From Modestobacter sp. VKM Ac-2986 (GTDB taxonomy: Bacteria > Actinomycetota > Actinomycetes > Mycobacteriales > Geodermatophilaceae): a DNA stretch of 64,000 nt. The position numbers were made by a program, and so were the translations under genes. The notes under the pieces are model-generated. The model ran no database searches and was not told the DNA's origin. It saw nothing but the letters and a program-made list of their open reading frames with translations. This document shows positions 45,361 to 55,047 of the stretch, in pieces (the stretch's first letter is position 1; every line of letters begins with the position of its first letter). The stretch spans positions 1 through 64,000 of the forward strand of contig NZ_JAPVBH010000004.1 in NCBI RefSeq assembly GCF_026967795.1, read 5' to 3'.

Positions 45361-46563
45361 TCACTGCCGCCGGGACGGAGGGGTGACCCGCCATCCCGTG
45401 CCGGTCCACTCGACCAGGCCGTGCAGCTCCAGCGCCGGCAGGACCCGCAGGACGTCGAGCACCTCGCACCCGGCGACCGTCGCCAGCCGCTCCGGGGACA
45501 CCCCCGCCCGCACCGGGCAGGCGTCCAGCACCCGGCGGGCGACGTCGGACAGCGAGTCACGCGCGGACGCCGGCCGCTCCGCCGGTGCCGCGAGGTCCTC
45601 CCCTACCCGGCCCACCGTCTCCACGACGTCGGCGGCCGTGGTGACCAGCGTGGCGCCCCGCTCGGTGTCCCGCAGCAGCTCGTGGCACCCGACGCTCCTC
45701 GCACTGGTCACCGGCCCGGGCACGGCCATCACCGACCTGCCCAGGTCCCGCGCCCGGTGGGCGGTGGCCTGCGCGCCGGAGCGCGCGGCCGCCTCGACCA
45801 CCACGGTGCCCCGGGTGAGCGCGGCGATGAGCCGGTTGCGGACCAGGAAGCGGTGGCGCAGCGGCGCGCAGCCCGGTGGCCACTCGCTGACCAGCGCCCC
45901 GTCCTCCAGCACCCGGGCGAACAACGCCGAGTGCCCGCTGGGGTAGGCCCGGTCGACTCCACAGGCCAGGACGACGACGGTCGGCGCCCCCGCGGCCAGC
46001 GAGCCCCGGTGCGCGGCCGCGTCGATGCCGAACGCCCCGCCGGAGACCGTGGTCCACCCCCGCTCGCCCAGCCCGTGGGCCAGCTCGCCGGCGACGTGCT
46101 CGCCGTAGGCGGTCGAGGCCCGCGAGCCCACCAGCGCCACCGAACGGTCTACCAGGTCGTCCAGCGGACGGTCGCCCCGCACCCACAGCGCCAGTGGCGG
46201 CACCAGCGACGTGGTGCGGTCCCGCGGCCGGCTCCCGTCGTCGGTCTGCTGCCGGAGCGCGGCCAGCGTGAGGCAGTGCAGGGCCGCGGCCGGCCACTCA
46301 TCGTCCTCGGGGACGACCAACCGGCCACCGCTGCGCTGCACGCGGGCGAGGTCGTCCAGGCTCACGTCCTCCTGGGCGCGGGCACCGACCAGCGCCTGGA
46401 CCGCGGCCGGCGCACGCCCGGCGCGCAGGGCCTCCGCCGCGACGACCGGCCCGGCCTCGGTGACGAACTGCCACATGGCGACCGAGCCCGGCTCGACCGC
46501 ACGGGACAGCCAGGCCCGCGCCAGCCGGACGTCGGCCGTGGCCCCTCCCCCGTCGGCGGTCAT
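45361..46563 (-). CDS. dprA: DNA-processing protein DprA
   Basis: DprA loads RecA on incoming single-stranded DNA and is conserved beyond competent bacteria. The 400-residue protein has the Rossmann-like core with VALVGSRASTAYGEHVAGEL, VSGGAFGIDAAAHRGSLAAG, CGVDRAYPSGHSALF and RFLVRNRLIAALT. A C-terminal winged helix (about 335-395) follows. ATG 46563 overlaps the comM stop as ATGA. The neighbours comM and yraN are its conserved partners. Confidence 0.95.
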   Translation of the reverse strand: MTADGGGATADVRLARAWLSRAVEPGSVAMWQFVTEAGPVVAAEALRAGRAPAAVQALVGARAQEDVSLDDLARVQRSGGRLVVPEDDEWPAAALHCLTLAALRQQTDDGSRPRDRTTSLVPPLALWVRGDRPLDDLVDRSVALVGSRASTAYGEHVAGELAHGLGERGWTTVSGGAFGIDAAAHRGSLAAGAPTVVVLACGVDRAYPSGHSALFARVLEDGALVSEWPPGCAPLRHRFLVRNRLIAALTRGTVVVEAAARSGAQATAHRARDLGRSVMAVPGPVTSARSVGCHELLRDTERGATLVTTAADVVETVGRVGEDLAAPAERPASARDSLSDVARRVLDACPVRAGVSPERLATVAGCEVLDVLRVLPALELHGLVEWTGTGWRVTPPSRRQ

Positions 46564-48080
46564 GCCGCCACCCGCTGCAGCCGCATGCCCAGGGCCTCGG
46601 CGACCTGGTCGGGGCCCGGGACGACCAGCCCGGCCAGGTCGGCGAGGGTCCAGGCGACCCGGAGCACGCGGTCGAAGCCGCGCACCGACAGCGAGCCCCG
46701 CTCCAGTGCCCGCTCGGCCAGTGCCAGCGAGCCACGGGCGGGTTCCCACCGCTCACGGAGCAGCCGGCCCGGCACCTCGCTGTTCAGCGACAGCCCGGTG
46801 CCGGCCATCCGCTCAGCGGCGGCCGCCCGGGCGCGGAGCACCCGCTCGGCCACCGCTGCGGTGCTCTCGGGGCTGCCTGTCCCGTCCAGCCAGGCGGCGC
46901 GGGTCACCGGCGGGAGGGTCACCCGCAGGTCGATCCGGTCCAGCAGCGGCCCGGACAACCGGGACTGGTAGCGCCGCCGCTCCAGCGGGCTGCAGGTGCA
47001 CGCGGTGTCCCCGGCCGCGCTCGCACACGGGCAGGGGTTGGCCGCGAGCACCAGCTGCGTGCGACAGGGGAAGGTGGCCGAGCCGTTGGCCCGGTGGATG
47101 GTCACCTGCCCGCGCTCCAGCGGCTGCCGCATCGTGTCCAGCACCGTGCGCGCGAACTCGGGTGCCTCGTCCATGAACAGCACGCCCAGGTGGGCGCGGG
47201 ACAGCGCACCGGGCCGGATCTGCCCGGAACCACCCCCGACCAGCGCGGCCATCGTCGCCGAGTGGTGCGGTGCCTCGAACGGCGGTCGGGTCACCAGCGG
47301 CGCTCCCGGGGGCAGCGTGCCGGCGATCGAGGCGATGGCGGTCACCTCCAGCGCCGCGCGCTCGTCCAGCGGCGGCAGCAGACCGGGCAGCCGCTCGGCC
47401 AGCATCGTCTTGCCCGCGCCGGGTGGACCGGAGAGCAGGAGGTGGTGCCCGCCGGCCGCGGCGATCTCCACCGCCCGCCGGCCGGCAGCCTGACCGACCA
47501 CGTCGGCGAGGTCGGGGCCCGGCGGCGCGGGGTCGGTCGCGCCCCGCTCGTGCGGGCTCAGCGGCGTGCGGCCGGCCAGGTGGGCGACGACCTCACCCAG
47601 GCTGCCGGCGGCGAGCACGTCGACGCCCTGGACCAGGGCGGCCTCGTCGGCGTTGTCCAGCGGGACCACCACCTGGCGGTGCCCGGCCGCCGCGGCGGCG
47701 AGCACAGCCGGCAGCACCCCCCGGACGGCGCGCAGCGACCCGTCCAGGCCGAGTTCGCCCAGGAGCACGAGGTCCCCGACGCGCGCCGCGGGCAGCACGC
47801 GCGCCGCGGCGAGCACGGCGACGGCCAGAGCCAGGTCGAAGCCACTGCCCTGCTTGGGCATCGCCGCCGGGGAGAGCCCGATGGTCACCCGGCGCAGCGG
47901 GAACTCGTGGCCGCTGTTGACCACGGCGGCACGCACCCGGTCCACCGACTGGCGCACCACGGCGTCGGGCAACCCCACCAGGACCACGGTGGGCACCCCG
48001 GCGGCCAGGTCGACCTCCACCTCGACCACGGCCCCCTGCACACCGACCAGGCCCACCGACCACGTCCGCGCGAGGCTCAT
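46560..48080 (-). CDS. comM: YifB/ComM family Mg-chelatase-like AAA+ ATPase
   Basis: ComM is a hexameric helicase for branch migration during natural transformation in Vibrio; in actinobacteria its role is unproven. The 506-residue protein has an N-terminal ChlI/Lon-like domain (VEVEVDLAAGVPTVVLVGLP), Walker A GPPGAGKTMLAERL, Walker B LFMDEAPEF, the cysteine set ANPCPCASAAGDTACTCSP, and a C-terminal Mg-chelatase domain. The start ATG shares one base with the yraN stop (TGATG), and the end overlaps dprA, so the three genes are coupled. Confidence 0.94.
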   Translation of the reverse strand: MSLARTWSVGLVGVQGAVVEVEVDLAAGVPTVVLVGLPDAVVRQSVDRVRAAVVNSGHEFPLRRVTIGLSPAAMPKQGSGFDLALAVAVLAAARVLPAARVGDLVLLGELGLDGSLRAVRGVLPAVLAAAAAGHRQVVVPLDNADEAALVQGVDVLAAGSLGEVVAHLAGRTPLSPHERGATDPAPPGPDLADVVGQAAGRRAVEIAAAGGHHLLLSGPPGAGKTMLAERLPGLLPPLDERAALEVTAIASIAGTLPPGAPLVTRPPFEAPHHSATMAALVGGGSGQIRPGALSRAHLGVLFMDEAPEFARTVLDTMRQPLERGQVTIHRANGSATFPCRTQLVLAANPCPCASAAGDTACTCSPLERRRYQSRLSGPLLDRIDLRVTLPPVTRAAWLDGTGSPESTAAVAERVLRARAAAAERMAGTGLSLNSEVPGRLLRERWEPARGSLALAERALERGSLSVRGFDRVLRVAWTLADLAGLVVPGPDQVAEALGMRLQRVAA

Positions 48081-48463
48081 CAGAACGCGTTCCGCAGGTG
48101 CGTCACCCGCGGCAGGCCGGTGGCGGGCACGAGCACCCCGACCACGTCGAAGCGCAGGTCGGGGGCGTGGTGGTCGTGGGCGGCCAGCCAGGCGCTGGCC
48201 AGCACCCGCAGCCGGCGGCGTTTCGCGCGGGTGACGGCCTCGGCCGGGGAGCCGAACCCGCCGCCGCGCCTGGTCTTGACCTCGCAGAAGACCAGCGCGT
48301 CGCCGTCCCGGGCGACCAGGTCCAGCTCACCGTCGCGGCAGCGCCAGTTCCGGTCGAGGACCGTCAGCCCGGCGTCGGTGAGCACGCGGACGGCCACCCG
48401 CTCGCCGTAGGCACCGAGCGCGGCGCGGGAGCCGGGCGGTGAGGGGTTCTGGGGAGTGGGCAC
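48080..48463 (-). CDS. YraN family (UPF0102) nuclease-like protein
   Basis: The 127-residue protein has the endonuclease-like fold of UPF0102: ALGAYGERVAVRVLTDAG, then NWRCRDGELDLVARDGDALV with FCEVKTRR, the E-x-D-...-E-x-K arrangement of metal-dependent nucleases. No function is established. Start GTG 48463. The position in yraN-comM-dprA is conserved. Confidence 0.92.
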   Translation of the reverse strand: MPTPQNPSPPGSRAALGAYGERVAVRVLTDAGLTVLDRNWRCRDGELDLVARDGDALVFCEVKTRRGGGFGSPAEAVTRAKRRRLRVLASAWLAAHDHHAPDLRFDVVGVLVPATGLPRVTHLRNAF

Positions 48464-48594
48464 CCCAGGACGGTCGCCGGTCCGCCGGGGGTCCCGCCAG
48501 GGCCCGGCCCGAGCTGTGGACGGCGACCGCCGTTGTGGACGGCGACCGGCCGGTGCCGGTCAGGACCGGGCAGCCTGCCCCGGTGGAGCAGACG

Positions 48595-48915
48595 TCAGGG
48601 CAGGCGCGGGTTGTCGGGCAGCTCGAGGTCGGGCTTGTCCAGCTCCTCGACGTTGACGTCCTTGAACGTCACGACCCGCACGTTCTTCACGAACCGGGCG
48701 GGGCGGTACATGTCCCACACCCAGGCGTCGGAGAGCTTCAGCTCGAAGAACACCTCTCCCCCGGCGTCGCGGACCTGGAGGTCGACGCTGTTGGCCAGGT
48801 AGAAGCGCCGCTCGGTCTCCACGACGTAGGAGAACTGGCGGACGATGTCCTTGTACTCGCGATAGAGCTGCAGCTCCATCTCGGTCTCGTACTTCTCGAG
48901 GTCCTCGGTGCTCAT
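48595..48915 (-). CDS. DUF2469 protein
   Basis: The 106-residue protein is strongly conserved in actinobacteria: STEDLEKYETEMELQLYREY, KDIVRQFSYVVETERRFYLA, and WDMYRPARFVKNVRVVTFKD. No domain of known function is visible. The ATG overlaps the rnhB stop (ATGA, 48912-48915). Orthologue by position is Rv2901c. Confidence 0.93.
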   Translation of the reverse strand: MSTEDLEKYETEMELQLYREYKDIVRQFSYVVETERRFYLANSVDLQVRDAGGEVFFELKLSDAWVWDMYRPARFVKNVRVVTFKDVNVEELDKPDLELPDNPRLP

Positions 48916-49706
48916 CGCGCGTGCTCCATCGGTGCCGGGGACGTCAGTGCCGCGACCGGGGACCCGGGCGGCACGCCCCCATCATCGTGCATGGCGGCCG
49001 GTGCCGACACCGCCCCCGTGCGTGCCGCGTGCGCGTCCCGGGCCCGGGCCACGTTGACGTACCGCATCCGGTGCTCCACACAGGGGCCGTGGCGGTCGAG
49101 GGCAGCGCTGTGCACGTCGGTGATGTAGCCCTTGTGCTCGGCGAAGCCGTACTCGGGGAAGCGGCTGTCGAGGTCGACCATCACCCGGTCCCGGGTCACC
49201 TTGGCCAGCACGGAGGCCGCGGCCACGCAGGCGGCGACCCGGTCGCCCTTCCAGACCGCCAGCGAGGGCTGGGACAGACCGCTGACCGGGAAGCCGTCGC
49301 TGAGCACGTAGTCGGGGCCGGGCTCCAGCGCACGGACGGCGCGGCGCAGCGCCTCGATGTTCGTCACGTGCATCCCCCGGGCGTCCAGCTCCCCCACCGG
49401 GATCGACACCACCGACCACGCGAGCGCCCGGTCGACCACCTCGGCGTAGACCTCCTCGCGGGTGACGGGGTTGAGCAGCTTGGAGTCCGCCAGCCCGGGC
49501 ACCTTGCCGCGCCGCCCGGCGGGCAGCACGCACGCGGCCGCGACCAGCGGCCCGGCGCACGCGCCCCGACCGGCCTCGTCGCTCCCGGCGATGGCGGCGA
49601 AGCCACGCCGGCGCAGCGAGCGTTCCATCGCCCAGAGGTCGTCACGGGTGCCGTCCGCGACGGTCCTGCGCGGACGGGCTGCGGCGGGGAGAGGTCGAGC
49701 GGCCAT
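48912..49706 (-). CDS. rnhB: Ribonuclease HII
   Basis: RNase HII cuts RNA in RNA-DNA hybrids and at single ribonucleotides. The catalytic motif is GSDEAGRGACAGPLVAA; further segments are DSKLLNPVTREEVY, AAASVLAKVTRDRVM and EHKGYITDVHSAAL. The 264-residue length includes about 40 N-terminal residues before the fold and an extra C-terminal tail, so an internal start (MERSLRRRGF) is possible. It is coupled to DUF2469. Confidence 0.94.
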   Translation of the reverse strand: MAARPLPAAARPRRTVADGTRDDLWAMERSLRRRGFAAIAGSDEAGRGACAGPLVAAACVLPAGRRGKVPGLADSKLLNPVTREEVYAEVVDRALAWSVVSIPVGELDARGMHVTNIEALRRAVRALEPGPDYVLSDGFPVSGLSQPSLAVWKGDRVAACVAAASVLAKVTRDRVMVDLDSRFPEYGFAEHKGYITDVHSAALDRHGPCVEHRMRYVNVARARDAHAARTGAVSAPAAMHDDGGVPPGSPVAALTSPAPMEHAR

Positions 49707-49867
49707 CGCCTGCCGACAGTACGTCGGCGCACCCGGCCCGTCAGTGTCCGGTCGGACACCCGGAGCGGGACGATGGACACCGGCCGGCTCGGCGCCGACC
49801 GGGAGACGGTGACGGGGGTCCCCGCCGACCGGGGCGCGCCCGGGAAACCCGGGCCCGCGGCAACGGC

Positions 49868-50614
49868 TCAGCCGCCCGCGGGGTCCAGGGAGTGGGCGCC
49901 GCAGGTGCAGCCCGGGGCGCGGGCGGACAGGACCAGGGAGACCGCGTGCGCCCGGTCGCGGGCACCGAGCTTGCGCAGGATGGCCTTGACGTGGGACTTC
50001 ACGGTGTCCTCGGAGATGAACAGGTTCTTGCCGATCACCCGGTTGGTCTGCCCCTGGACGAGCTCGTCGAGGACGTCGGACTCACGGCGGGTCAGCGGCG
50101 CCTCGAGGACGAGCTCGCGGGACACCGGCCCGGCATCTGCCTCCCCACGGCGGATCTGCGGGTCGACGACGGTGCGCCCGGCGCGGGCGGCCAGCACGGC
50201 CCAGCCCAGCATCGTCGGGGAGGTGTTCATCAGCAGGTAGCCGCGGACGCCGGCGGCCAGCGCCTCGTTGACCACCCCGGGCTCGTCGGAGGTGGCCAGC
50301 GCCACCACCGCCACCTGCGGGTGGCGACGCCGGAGGTCACGGACGGCGCTGAGCGTGGCCGCCCGCCCGGCGCCCAGTTCGATCACGACGGCGTCCGGCC
50401 GGGCCGCGTCGGCCAGCGGGACCGCGCGGCGCAGCTCTCCCGGCGCGCCCACGACCTGCAGGCCGGCGGTCTCGTCGACCATGCCGGTGAGGCCACGGCG
50501 CAGGACCGGCGCGTCGGCGAGCAGCAGCACGCGGGTCACGCCGCGGGGCGCGCTCGGCACAGGGGTGGACACAGCTGGCTCTCCGCTCGGGGTCGGGACA
50601 CTCACCCCGTGCAT
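49868..50614 (-). CDS. LuxR-type regulator with atypical receiver domain
   Basis: This 248-residue protein has a REC-like domain (about 27-150) and a LuxR helix-turn-helix (about 172-232, LTRRESDVLDELVQGQTNRV, SEDTVKSHVKAILRKLGARD). The receiver has lost key residues: the phospho-acceptor position in PDAVVIELGAG is E79, the conserved Lys is M129 in GYLLMNTSP, and of the acidic pair only D34 remains. Ordinary phosphorylation is therefore unlikely and it may be constitutively active-like or ligand-controlled. The C-terminus has a CTC motif (APGCTCGAHSL). There is no partner kinase nearby. The start may be ATG 50614 or GTG four codons in. Confidence 0.85.
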   Translation of the reverse strand: MHGVSVPTPSGEPAVSTPVPSAPRGVTRVLLLADAPVLRRGLTGMVDETAGLQVVGAPGELRRAVPLADAARPDAVVIELGAGRAATLSAVRDLRRRHPQVAVVALATSDEPGVVNEALAAGVRGYLLMNTSPTMLGWAVLAARAGRTVVDPQIRRGEADAGPVSRELVLEAPLTRRESDVLDELVQGQTNRVIGKNLFISEDTVKSHVKAILRKLGARDRAHAVSLVLSARAPGCTCGAHSLDPAGG

Positions 50615-50672
50615 CGGACGGCCGTGCGCCGTCCTTGAGCGACTGCCCCGTGGACCGCCCCGTACGTGTGGG

Positions 50673-51713
50673 TCAGCGGGGGTCGGTGTCCCGGCCGGGC
50701 CGGGTCTGGGCCGGCCGGCGGACGCGCCGCCACCCGGTGCGCGGCGGACGCCGGGAGGGCCCGGTCAGCATCGCGCGCCGGGACCGCAGCCGACGGCGCG
50801 CGGCCGTGAGGGGCACCGCCCCGGCCAGCCCGAGCACGTAGGGCACGGCGAGCGCTGCCGCGCCCTGCACCGGCTGCTGGACGTCGTGCACGCCCGGGAC
50901 GGCCTGCCCCTGGGCCTGCTGCGGCTGGATCTCGGGGGCGTGCAGCACCCCGAACCGGTCCAGCGGCCAGACGATCAGCGCGGCCTTGCCGATGACGTCG
51001 TCCACGCCGATCGTGCCGGCGTACTGGTCGCTCATGTGGGCCTTGGAGTCAGCGGACGCCGACCGGTGGTCGCCCATGACCCAGAGGCGGCCCTCGGGGA
51101 CGACGACCGGGCTGAACTCCCGCCCGCTCTGCCCGCCGGTGCCCAGCGGGGAGTCCTGGTAGATGTAGGGCTCGTCCAGCGGCTGGCCGTCGACCAGCAC
51201 CCGGCCCTGCGGGTCGCAGCACTCGACGGTCTGCCCGGCGGTGGCGATGACGCGCTTGACGTAGTCGTCCTCGCTCGGCGGCGCGACGCCGATCGCCCGG
51301 CCCAGGGTCAGCAGCGCACCGGAGACCCAGTTGGCCGGCTCGGCGACGGTGATCTCCGGGGACCAGGTGTCGGGACCGCGGAAGACCACGATGTCGCCGG
51401 GTTCGGGCTCGCCGAACCAGTAGGGCACCTTGTTGACCAGCACCCGGTCACCGGTACAGCCGGTGCAGCCGTGCAGCGTCTGCTCCATCGACCCCGAGGG
51501 GATGAAGAACGCCTGCACCAGGAAGGTCTTGACCACCAGCGCCAGGACGAAGGCGATGACCAGCAGCACGGGGAGCTCGCGCAGCAGCGAGCCCTTCTTC
51601 ACCGCCGCGTGCCCACCGCGGCCGCTCGCGCGCGCCGCCGGACCCGTGGCGGGGTCGGTGGGCTCGCCGGGACGGGGGTCGGCCGGCTCGTCAGGCCCGT
51701 GCGTGCTCATCAC
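50673..51713 (-). CDS. lepB: Signal peptidase I
   Basis: This membrane serine/lysine protease removes signal peptides from exported proteins. It has 346 residues with a cytoplasmic Pro/Gly-rich N-terminus, a helix (LPVLLVIAFVLALVVKTF), the catalytic serine in IPSGSMEQTL, the catalytic lysine in DYVKRVIATAGQTVEC, and GRLWVMGDHRSASADS. A second hydrophobic segment lies near the C-terminus (about 285-305), followed by a highly basic tail. Two cysteines (CTGCTG) follow the active serine. The neighbours rplS and rnhB are conserved. Confidence 0.95.
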   Translation of the reverse strand: MMSTHGPDEPADPRPGEPTDPATGPAARASGRGGHAAVKKGSLLRELPVLLVIAFVLALVVKTFLVQAFFIPSGSMEQTLHGCTGCTGDRVLVNKVPYWFGEPEPGDIVVFRGPDTWSPEITVAEPANWVSGALLTLGRAIGVAPPSEDDYVKRVIATAGQTVECCDPQGRVLVDGQPLDEPYIYQDSPLGTGGQSGREFSPVVVPEGRLWVMGDHRSASADSKAHMSDQYAGTIGVDDVIGKAALIVWPLDRFGVLHAPEIQPQQAQGQAVPGVHDVQQPVQGAAALAVPYVLGLAGAVPLTAARRRLRSRRAMLTGPSRRPPRTGWRRVRRPAQTRPGRDTDPR

Positions 51714-51792
51714 CGCCCAGCGTACGGTCCGCCGACCCGGGCCACCGGCGACCCGCCCACCCGGTCGGCCCCCCGCCGGGCCCCGGACGCAC

Positions 51793-51827
51793 GACCGGCC
51801 CGGCTGCGGAGCGCAGCCGGGCCGGTC
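51793..51827 (-). terminator. Terminator after rplS
   Basis: A perfect 16-bp stem (51793-51808 with 51812-51827) and a 3-nt loop lie 16 nt after the rplS stop. Confidence 0.8.
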
Positions 51828-51842
51828 GGGACGTGCAGTGGG

Positions 51843-52199
51843 TCAGCGGGAGACGATCTCGCGCTTCTCCTTGATCTTGGCCTTCTTGCCGCGCAGCTCG
51901 CGGAGGTAGTACAGCTTGGCCCGGCGGACGTCACCGCGGGTCAGGACCTCGATCTTCTCCAGCACCGGGGTGTGCACCGGGAAGGTGCGCTCCACGCCGA
52001 CACCGAAGCTGACCTTGCGGACGGTGAAGGTCTCGCGGATGCCGCCACCCTGACGCCGGATGATCACGCCCTGGAAGACCTGCACACGGGAGCGGGTGCC
52101 CTCGATGACACGCACGTGCACCTTCACGGTGTCGCCGGGCCGGAAGGTGGGGATGTCGTCGCGCAGCGACACGGAGTCGAGGGCGTCCAGGGTGTTCAT
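51843..52199 (-). CDS. rplS: 50S ribosomal protein L19
   Basis: L19 sits at the subunit interface. The 118-residue length is canonical. It shows [40 protein letters not shown] and [19 protein letters not shown]. It lies between the NUDIX gene and lepB. Confidence 0.98.
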   Translation of the reverse strand: MNTLDALDSVSLRDDIPTFRPGDTVKVHVRVIEGTRSRVQVFQGVIIRRQGGGIRETFTVRKVSFGVGVERTFPVHTPVLEKIEVLTRGDVRRAKLYYLRELRGKKAKIKEKREIVSR

Positions 52200-52358
52200 C
52201 GCAGCAGTCCTCAGTTCTAGCGGAAAGTCGTCGTGGTACGGGCAGCGGTGTCCCGGTGCCTCAGTACCGGGTGGCTGCGCTCCACCGCCCGCTACGGGGG
52301 CGGAGCCACCACCGGGGCGAACCGGCGGCCTGCAGCAGCTCTCTACTGTGCCACATCT

Positions 52359-52856
52359 TCAGTCGACGATGCGTGGCGGCCCTGCCCACGGGCCCTCGAG
52401 CACCTCGCCCAGCGACCCGGCCAGGGTCCGCGGCGCGAAGGACTCCGTGCTGGCGGCGAGCTCGGCGACCGACCACCAGCGGTGCGGCTGGTCGTCGGCC
52501 AGCTCCTCGGCGGTGCGCCCGCTCGGGTCGACGGTGTGGACGACGTCCCGCAGCGCGAAGTAGGTCTCCCGGGAGTCGACCACGGTCCCGCCCCACGGCC
52601 ACACGTGCCGGCGCAGCCAGACCGGGCCCTCGAGCGCGGCCGGGTCGACGACCAGGCCCAGCTCCTCGGCCAGCTCGCGGACGGCGGCGGTGCGCAGGTC
52701 CTCGCCGTCCTCGACGCCGCCACCGGGGGTGTACCAGAACCGGACCGGCTGACCGGGCTGCGCGGCGGGTCCGCGGGAGCCCAGCAGCAGCACCCGCTGC
52801 TGCGGGTCGATCACCAGCACGCGGCTGGCCGGGCGGACCCAGGGCGCAGCGGTCAC
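52359..52856 (-). CDS. NUDIX hydrolase
   Basis: The 165-residue protein has a complete Nudix box ([20 protein letters not shown] then ELGL) after RFWYTP. It probably cleaves a nucleoside-diphosphate derivative; the substrate is unknown. GTG 52856 overlaps the trmD stop as GTGA, so it is translated with trmD. The [11 protein letters not shown] form is common in actinobacterial NUDIX proteins. Confidence 0.9.
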   Translation of the reverse strand: MTAAPWVRPASRVLVIDPQQRVLLLGSRGPAAQPGQPVRFWYTPGGGVEDGEDLRTAAVRELAEELGLVVDPAALEGPVWLRRHVWPWGGTVVDSRETYFALRDVVHTVDPSGRTAEELADDQPHRWWSVAELAASTESFAPRTLAGSLGEVLEGPWAGPPRIVD

Positions 52857-53623
52857 GCCCGGCCCGGCGGGTCGGCGTCGAGGGCGGCGCGGTCGGCGGC
52901 GCCCAGTGCGCCCTCGGGCAGCGCGGCCAGCAGGTCGGGACGGCGGTCGGCGGTACGGCGCAGCGACTGCCCGCGCCGCCACCGGGCGATCGCGGCGTGG
53001 TCGCCGGACAGCAGCACCGGCGGGACCTCCAGTCCCTGCCAGGTGGCGGGGCGCGTGTAGGACGGGCCCTCGAGCAGGCCGTCGGCGTGCGAGTCGAACT
53101 CCACGGAGTCGGCGTTGCCGACGACGCCGGGGATCAGCCGGGTGACCGCCTCGACCATCACCAGCACCGCGGACTCGCCACCGGCCAGCACGTAGTCACC
53201 GATCGAGACCTCCGAGACCGGGCCGGAGCCAGCGGCCCAGTCCGCGACCCGCTGGTCGATCCCCTCGTAGCGGCCGCAGGCGAAGACCAGCCCGGGCTCG
53301 GTCGCCCACTGCGCCGCCACGGCCTGGGTGAACGGCCGGCCGGCCGGGGTGGGGACGACGAGGCGGGTGCCGGGTGGGCGCACCGCCTCCAGCGCCCGGC
53401 CCCACGGCTCGGGGCGCATGACCATCCCGGGACCGCCGCCGTACGGGGAGTCGTCGACGGAGCGGTGCACGTCGTCGGTCCACTGCCGCAGGTCGTGCAC
53501 ACCGACGGCGACCAGCCCGCGCTGGGCGGCCTTGCCCAGCAGCGACTGGCCCAGCGGGGCGAGGTACTCGGGGAAGATCGTCAGGACGTCGACGCGGAAG
53601 GGCGCCGCGGGTCCGGCACTCAC
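52853..53623 (-). CDS. trmD: tRNA (guanine37-N1)-methyltransferase
   Basis: TrmD makes m1G37 in tRNAs read by G-starting anticodon partners, preventing frameshifts. The 256-residue protein shows [49 protein letters not shown], the knot segment [20 protein letters not shown] and [18 protein letters not shown] 53623 overlaps the rimM stop (GTGA). The order rpsP-khpA-rimM-trmD-rplS is conserved. Confidence 0.96.
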   Translation of the reverse strand: MSAGPAAPFRVDVLTIFPEYLAPLGQSLLGKAAQRGLVAVGVHDLRQWTDDVHRSVDDSPYGGGPGMVMRPEPWGRALEAVRPPGTRLVVPTPAGRPFTQAVAAQWATEPGLVFACGRYEGIDQRVADWAAGSGPVSEVSIGDYVLAGGESAVLVMVEAVTRLIPGVVGNADSVEFDSHADGLLEGPSYTRPATWQGLEVPPVLLSGDHAAIARWRRGQSLRRTADRRPDLLAALPEGALGAADRAALDADPPGRA

Positions 53624-54135
53624 AGGTCCAGGAGCCCCTCGGGCGGGTCGACGACCAACCGCCCCGCCGCCAGGTCCACGGTGGGGACGATGGCGCTGAC
53701 GAAGGGCACCAGCAGCTCGCCGCCGCCGGTGCGGGCCAGCACCAGCAGCTCGGTGCCCTCGTGGCGCACACCGGTGACCTCGCCGATCGGCGAGCCGTCG
53801 GGCAGCACGGCGGCCAGCCCCACGAGCTGGTGGTCGTAGAAGGAGTCCGGGTCCTCCAGCGGCGGCAGCTCCGCGACGGGGACCAGCAGCTGGGTGTTGC
53901 GCAGCGCGTCGGCGGCCTCGCGGTCGGACACGACCGTGCCGTCGGGCAGGGCCAGCGTCAGCAGCAGCGTGCCGCTGTGCCAGCGGGCGGCCTCGACGGT
54001 GAGCGGACCGCGCGCGACGGGGTCGGTGAGCAGCGCCGTCCCGGGGGCGAAGCGCAGGTCGGGGTCGTCGGTGCGCACCTCGACGGTCACCTGACCACGG
54101 ACACCGTGGGGCCGGCCGATGCGGCCGACCACCAC
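53620..54135 (-). CDS. rimM: Ribosome maturation factor RimM
   Basis: RimM helps mature the 30S head around S19. The 171-residue product begins [20 protein letters not shown] and has a PRC-barrel domain ([20 protein letters not shown], ending ...EGLLDL). The GTG at 54135 has no SD. In frame, CTG 54183 overlaps the khpA stop as CTGA and would add 16 residues ([11 protein letters not shown]...), so the true start is unsettled. Confidence 0.93.
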   Translation of the reverse strand: MVVGRIGRPHGVRGQVTVEVRTDDPDLRFAPGTALLTDPVARGPLTVEAARWHSGTLLLTLALPDGTVVSDREAADALRNTQLLVPVAELPPLEDPDSFYDHQLVGLAAVLPDGSPIGEVTGVRHEGTELLVLARTGGGELLVPFVSAIVPTVDLAAGRLVVDPPEGLLDL

Positions 54136-54179
54136 GGTGTCGGTGTTCTGCGGGGTGGCGCCAGGGGCGCCGGGAGTGC

Positions 54180-54416
54180 TCAGCGCCCGTCGGTGTCGAC
54201 GACGTCGACCCGCAGGCCGCGTCCACCGACACCGGTCATGACCTGGCGCAGCGCCTTGGCGGTGCGCCCGCCGCGGCCGATGACCTTGCCGAGGTCCTCG
54301 GGGTGGACCCGGACCTCGAGGGTCTTGCCGCGCCGGCCGTTGACCAGGTCGACCACGACGTCGTCGGGGTTGTCGACGATGCCCTTGACCAGGTGCTCGA
54401 GCGCCTCTTCCAGCAC
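54180..54416 (-). CDS. khpA: KH domain RNA-binding protein KhpA
   Basis: The 78-residue single KH protein has [20 protein letters not shown] and the RNA-binding loop in [15 protein letters not shown]. KhpA with KhpB acts as a global RNA-binding pair in Gram-positive bacteria. The start is GTG 54416, 3 nt after the rpsP stop. Rv2908c is the positional orthologue. Confidence 0.95.
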   Translation of the reverse strand: MLEEALEHLVKGIVDNPDDVVVDLVNGRRGKTLEVRVHPEDLGKVIGRGGRTAKALRQVMTGVGGRGLRVDVVDTDGR

Positions 54417-54419
54417 GTC

Positions 54420-54920
54420 TTACTCGGCGGGCGTCTCGGCGGCGGCAGCCGGCTCGGCCGCAGCCGGCTCAGCGGCAGCAGCCGGGGCCTCGGCGGCCGG
54501 GGCGGCGTCAGCAGCCGGGGCGGCGTCGGCCTTGGGAGCGGCCTTCTTCTTCGGGGTGGTGGCGTCGGCGGCCGGCTCACCCATGGCGGCGCGGGCGGCC
54601 TCCTCGTAGATGGCCTTCTTGTCGGCCTTGGGGGCCGCGACGCGCATGGGGGCCGGAGCCGGCTCGCCCTTGAACTTCTGCCAGTCGCCGGTCACCCGGA
54701 GGATGGCCCGCACGGCCTCGGTCGGCTGGGCGCCGACACCCAGCCAGTAGGCGGCGCGCTCGCCGTCGACCTCGATGAAGGACGGGTCCTCCTTCGGGTG
54801 GTACTTGCCGATCGTCTCGATCGAACGACCGTCACGCTTGGTGCGGGCGTCGGCGACGACGATGCGGTAGTACGGCGCGCGCATCTTGCCCAGGCGCATG
54901 AGCTTGATCTTGGTGGCCAC
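54420..54920 (-). CDS. rpsP: 30S ribosomal protein S16
   Basis: The S16 core (about residues 1-85) is clear: [40 protein letters not shown] and [18 protein letters not shown]. The rest of the 166 residues is an Ala/Pro/Lys/Glu-rich tail, typical in GC-rich actinobacteria but longer than in most bacteria. It begins the rpsP-khpA-rimM-trmD operon. Confidence 0.97.
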   Translation of the reverse strand: MATKIKLMRLGKMRAPYYRIVVADARTKRDGRSIETIGKYHPKEDPSFIEVDGERAAYWLGVGAQPTEAVRAILRVTGDWQKFKGEPAPAPMRVAAPKADKKAIYEEAARAAMGEPAADATTPKKKAAPKADAAPAADAAPAAEAPAAAAEPAAAEPAAAAETPAE

Positions 54921-55047
54921 GAGTGTGGTGTGCCTTTCGAGCGTGTGTGGTTGCCCGCCCTACGGACGCGTGGGGATACGTCCGGGGCAGGGCGATGGAC
55001 ACGGGCGGGAACGGTGAGAGGGCCGCCACCACCGTGTTCGACCGACC

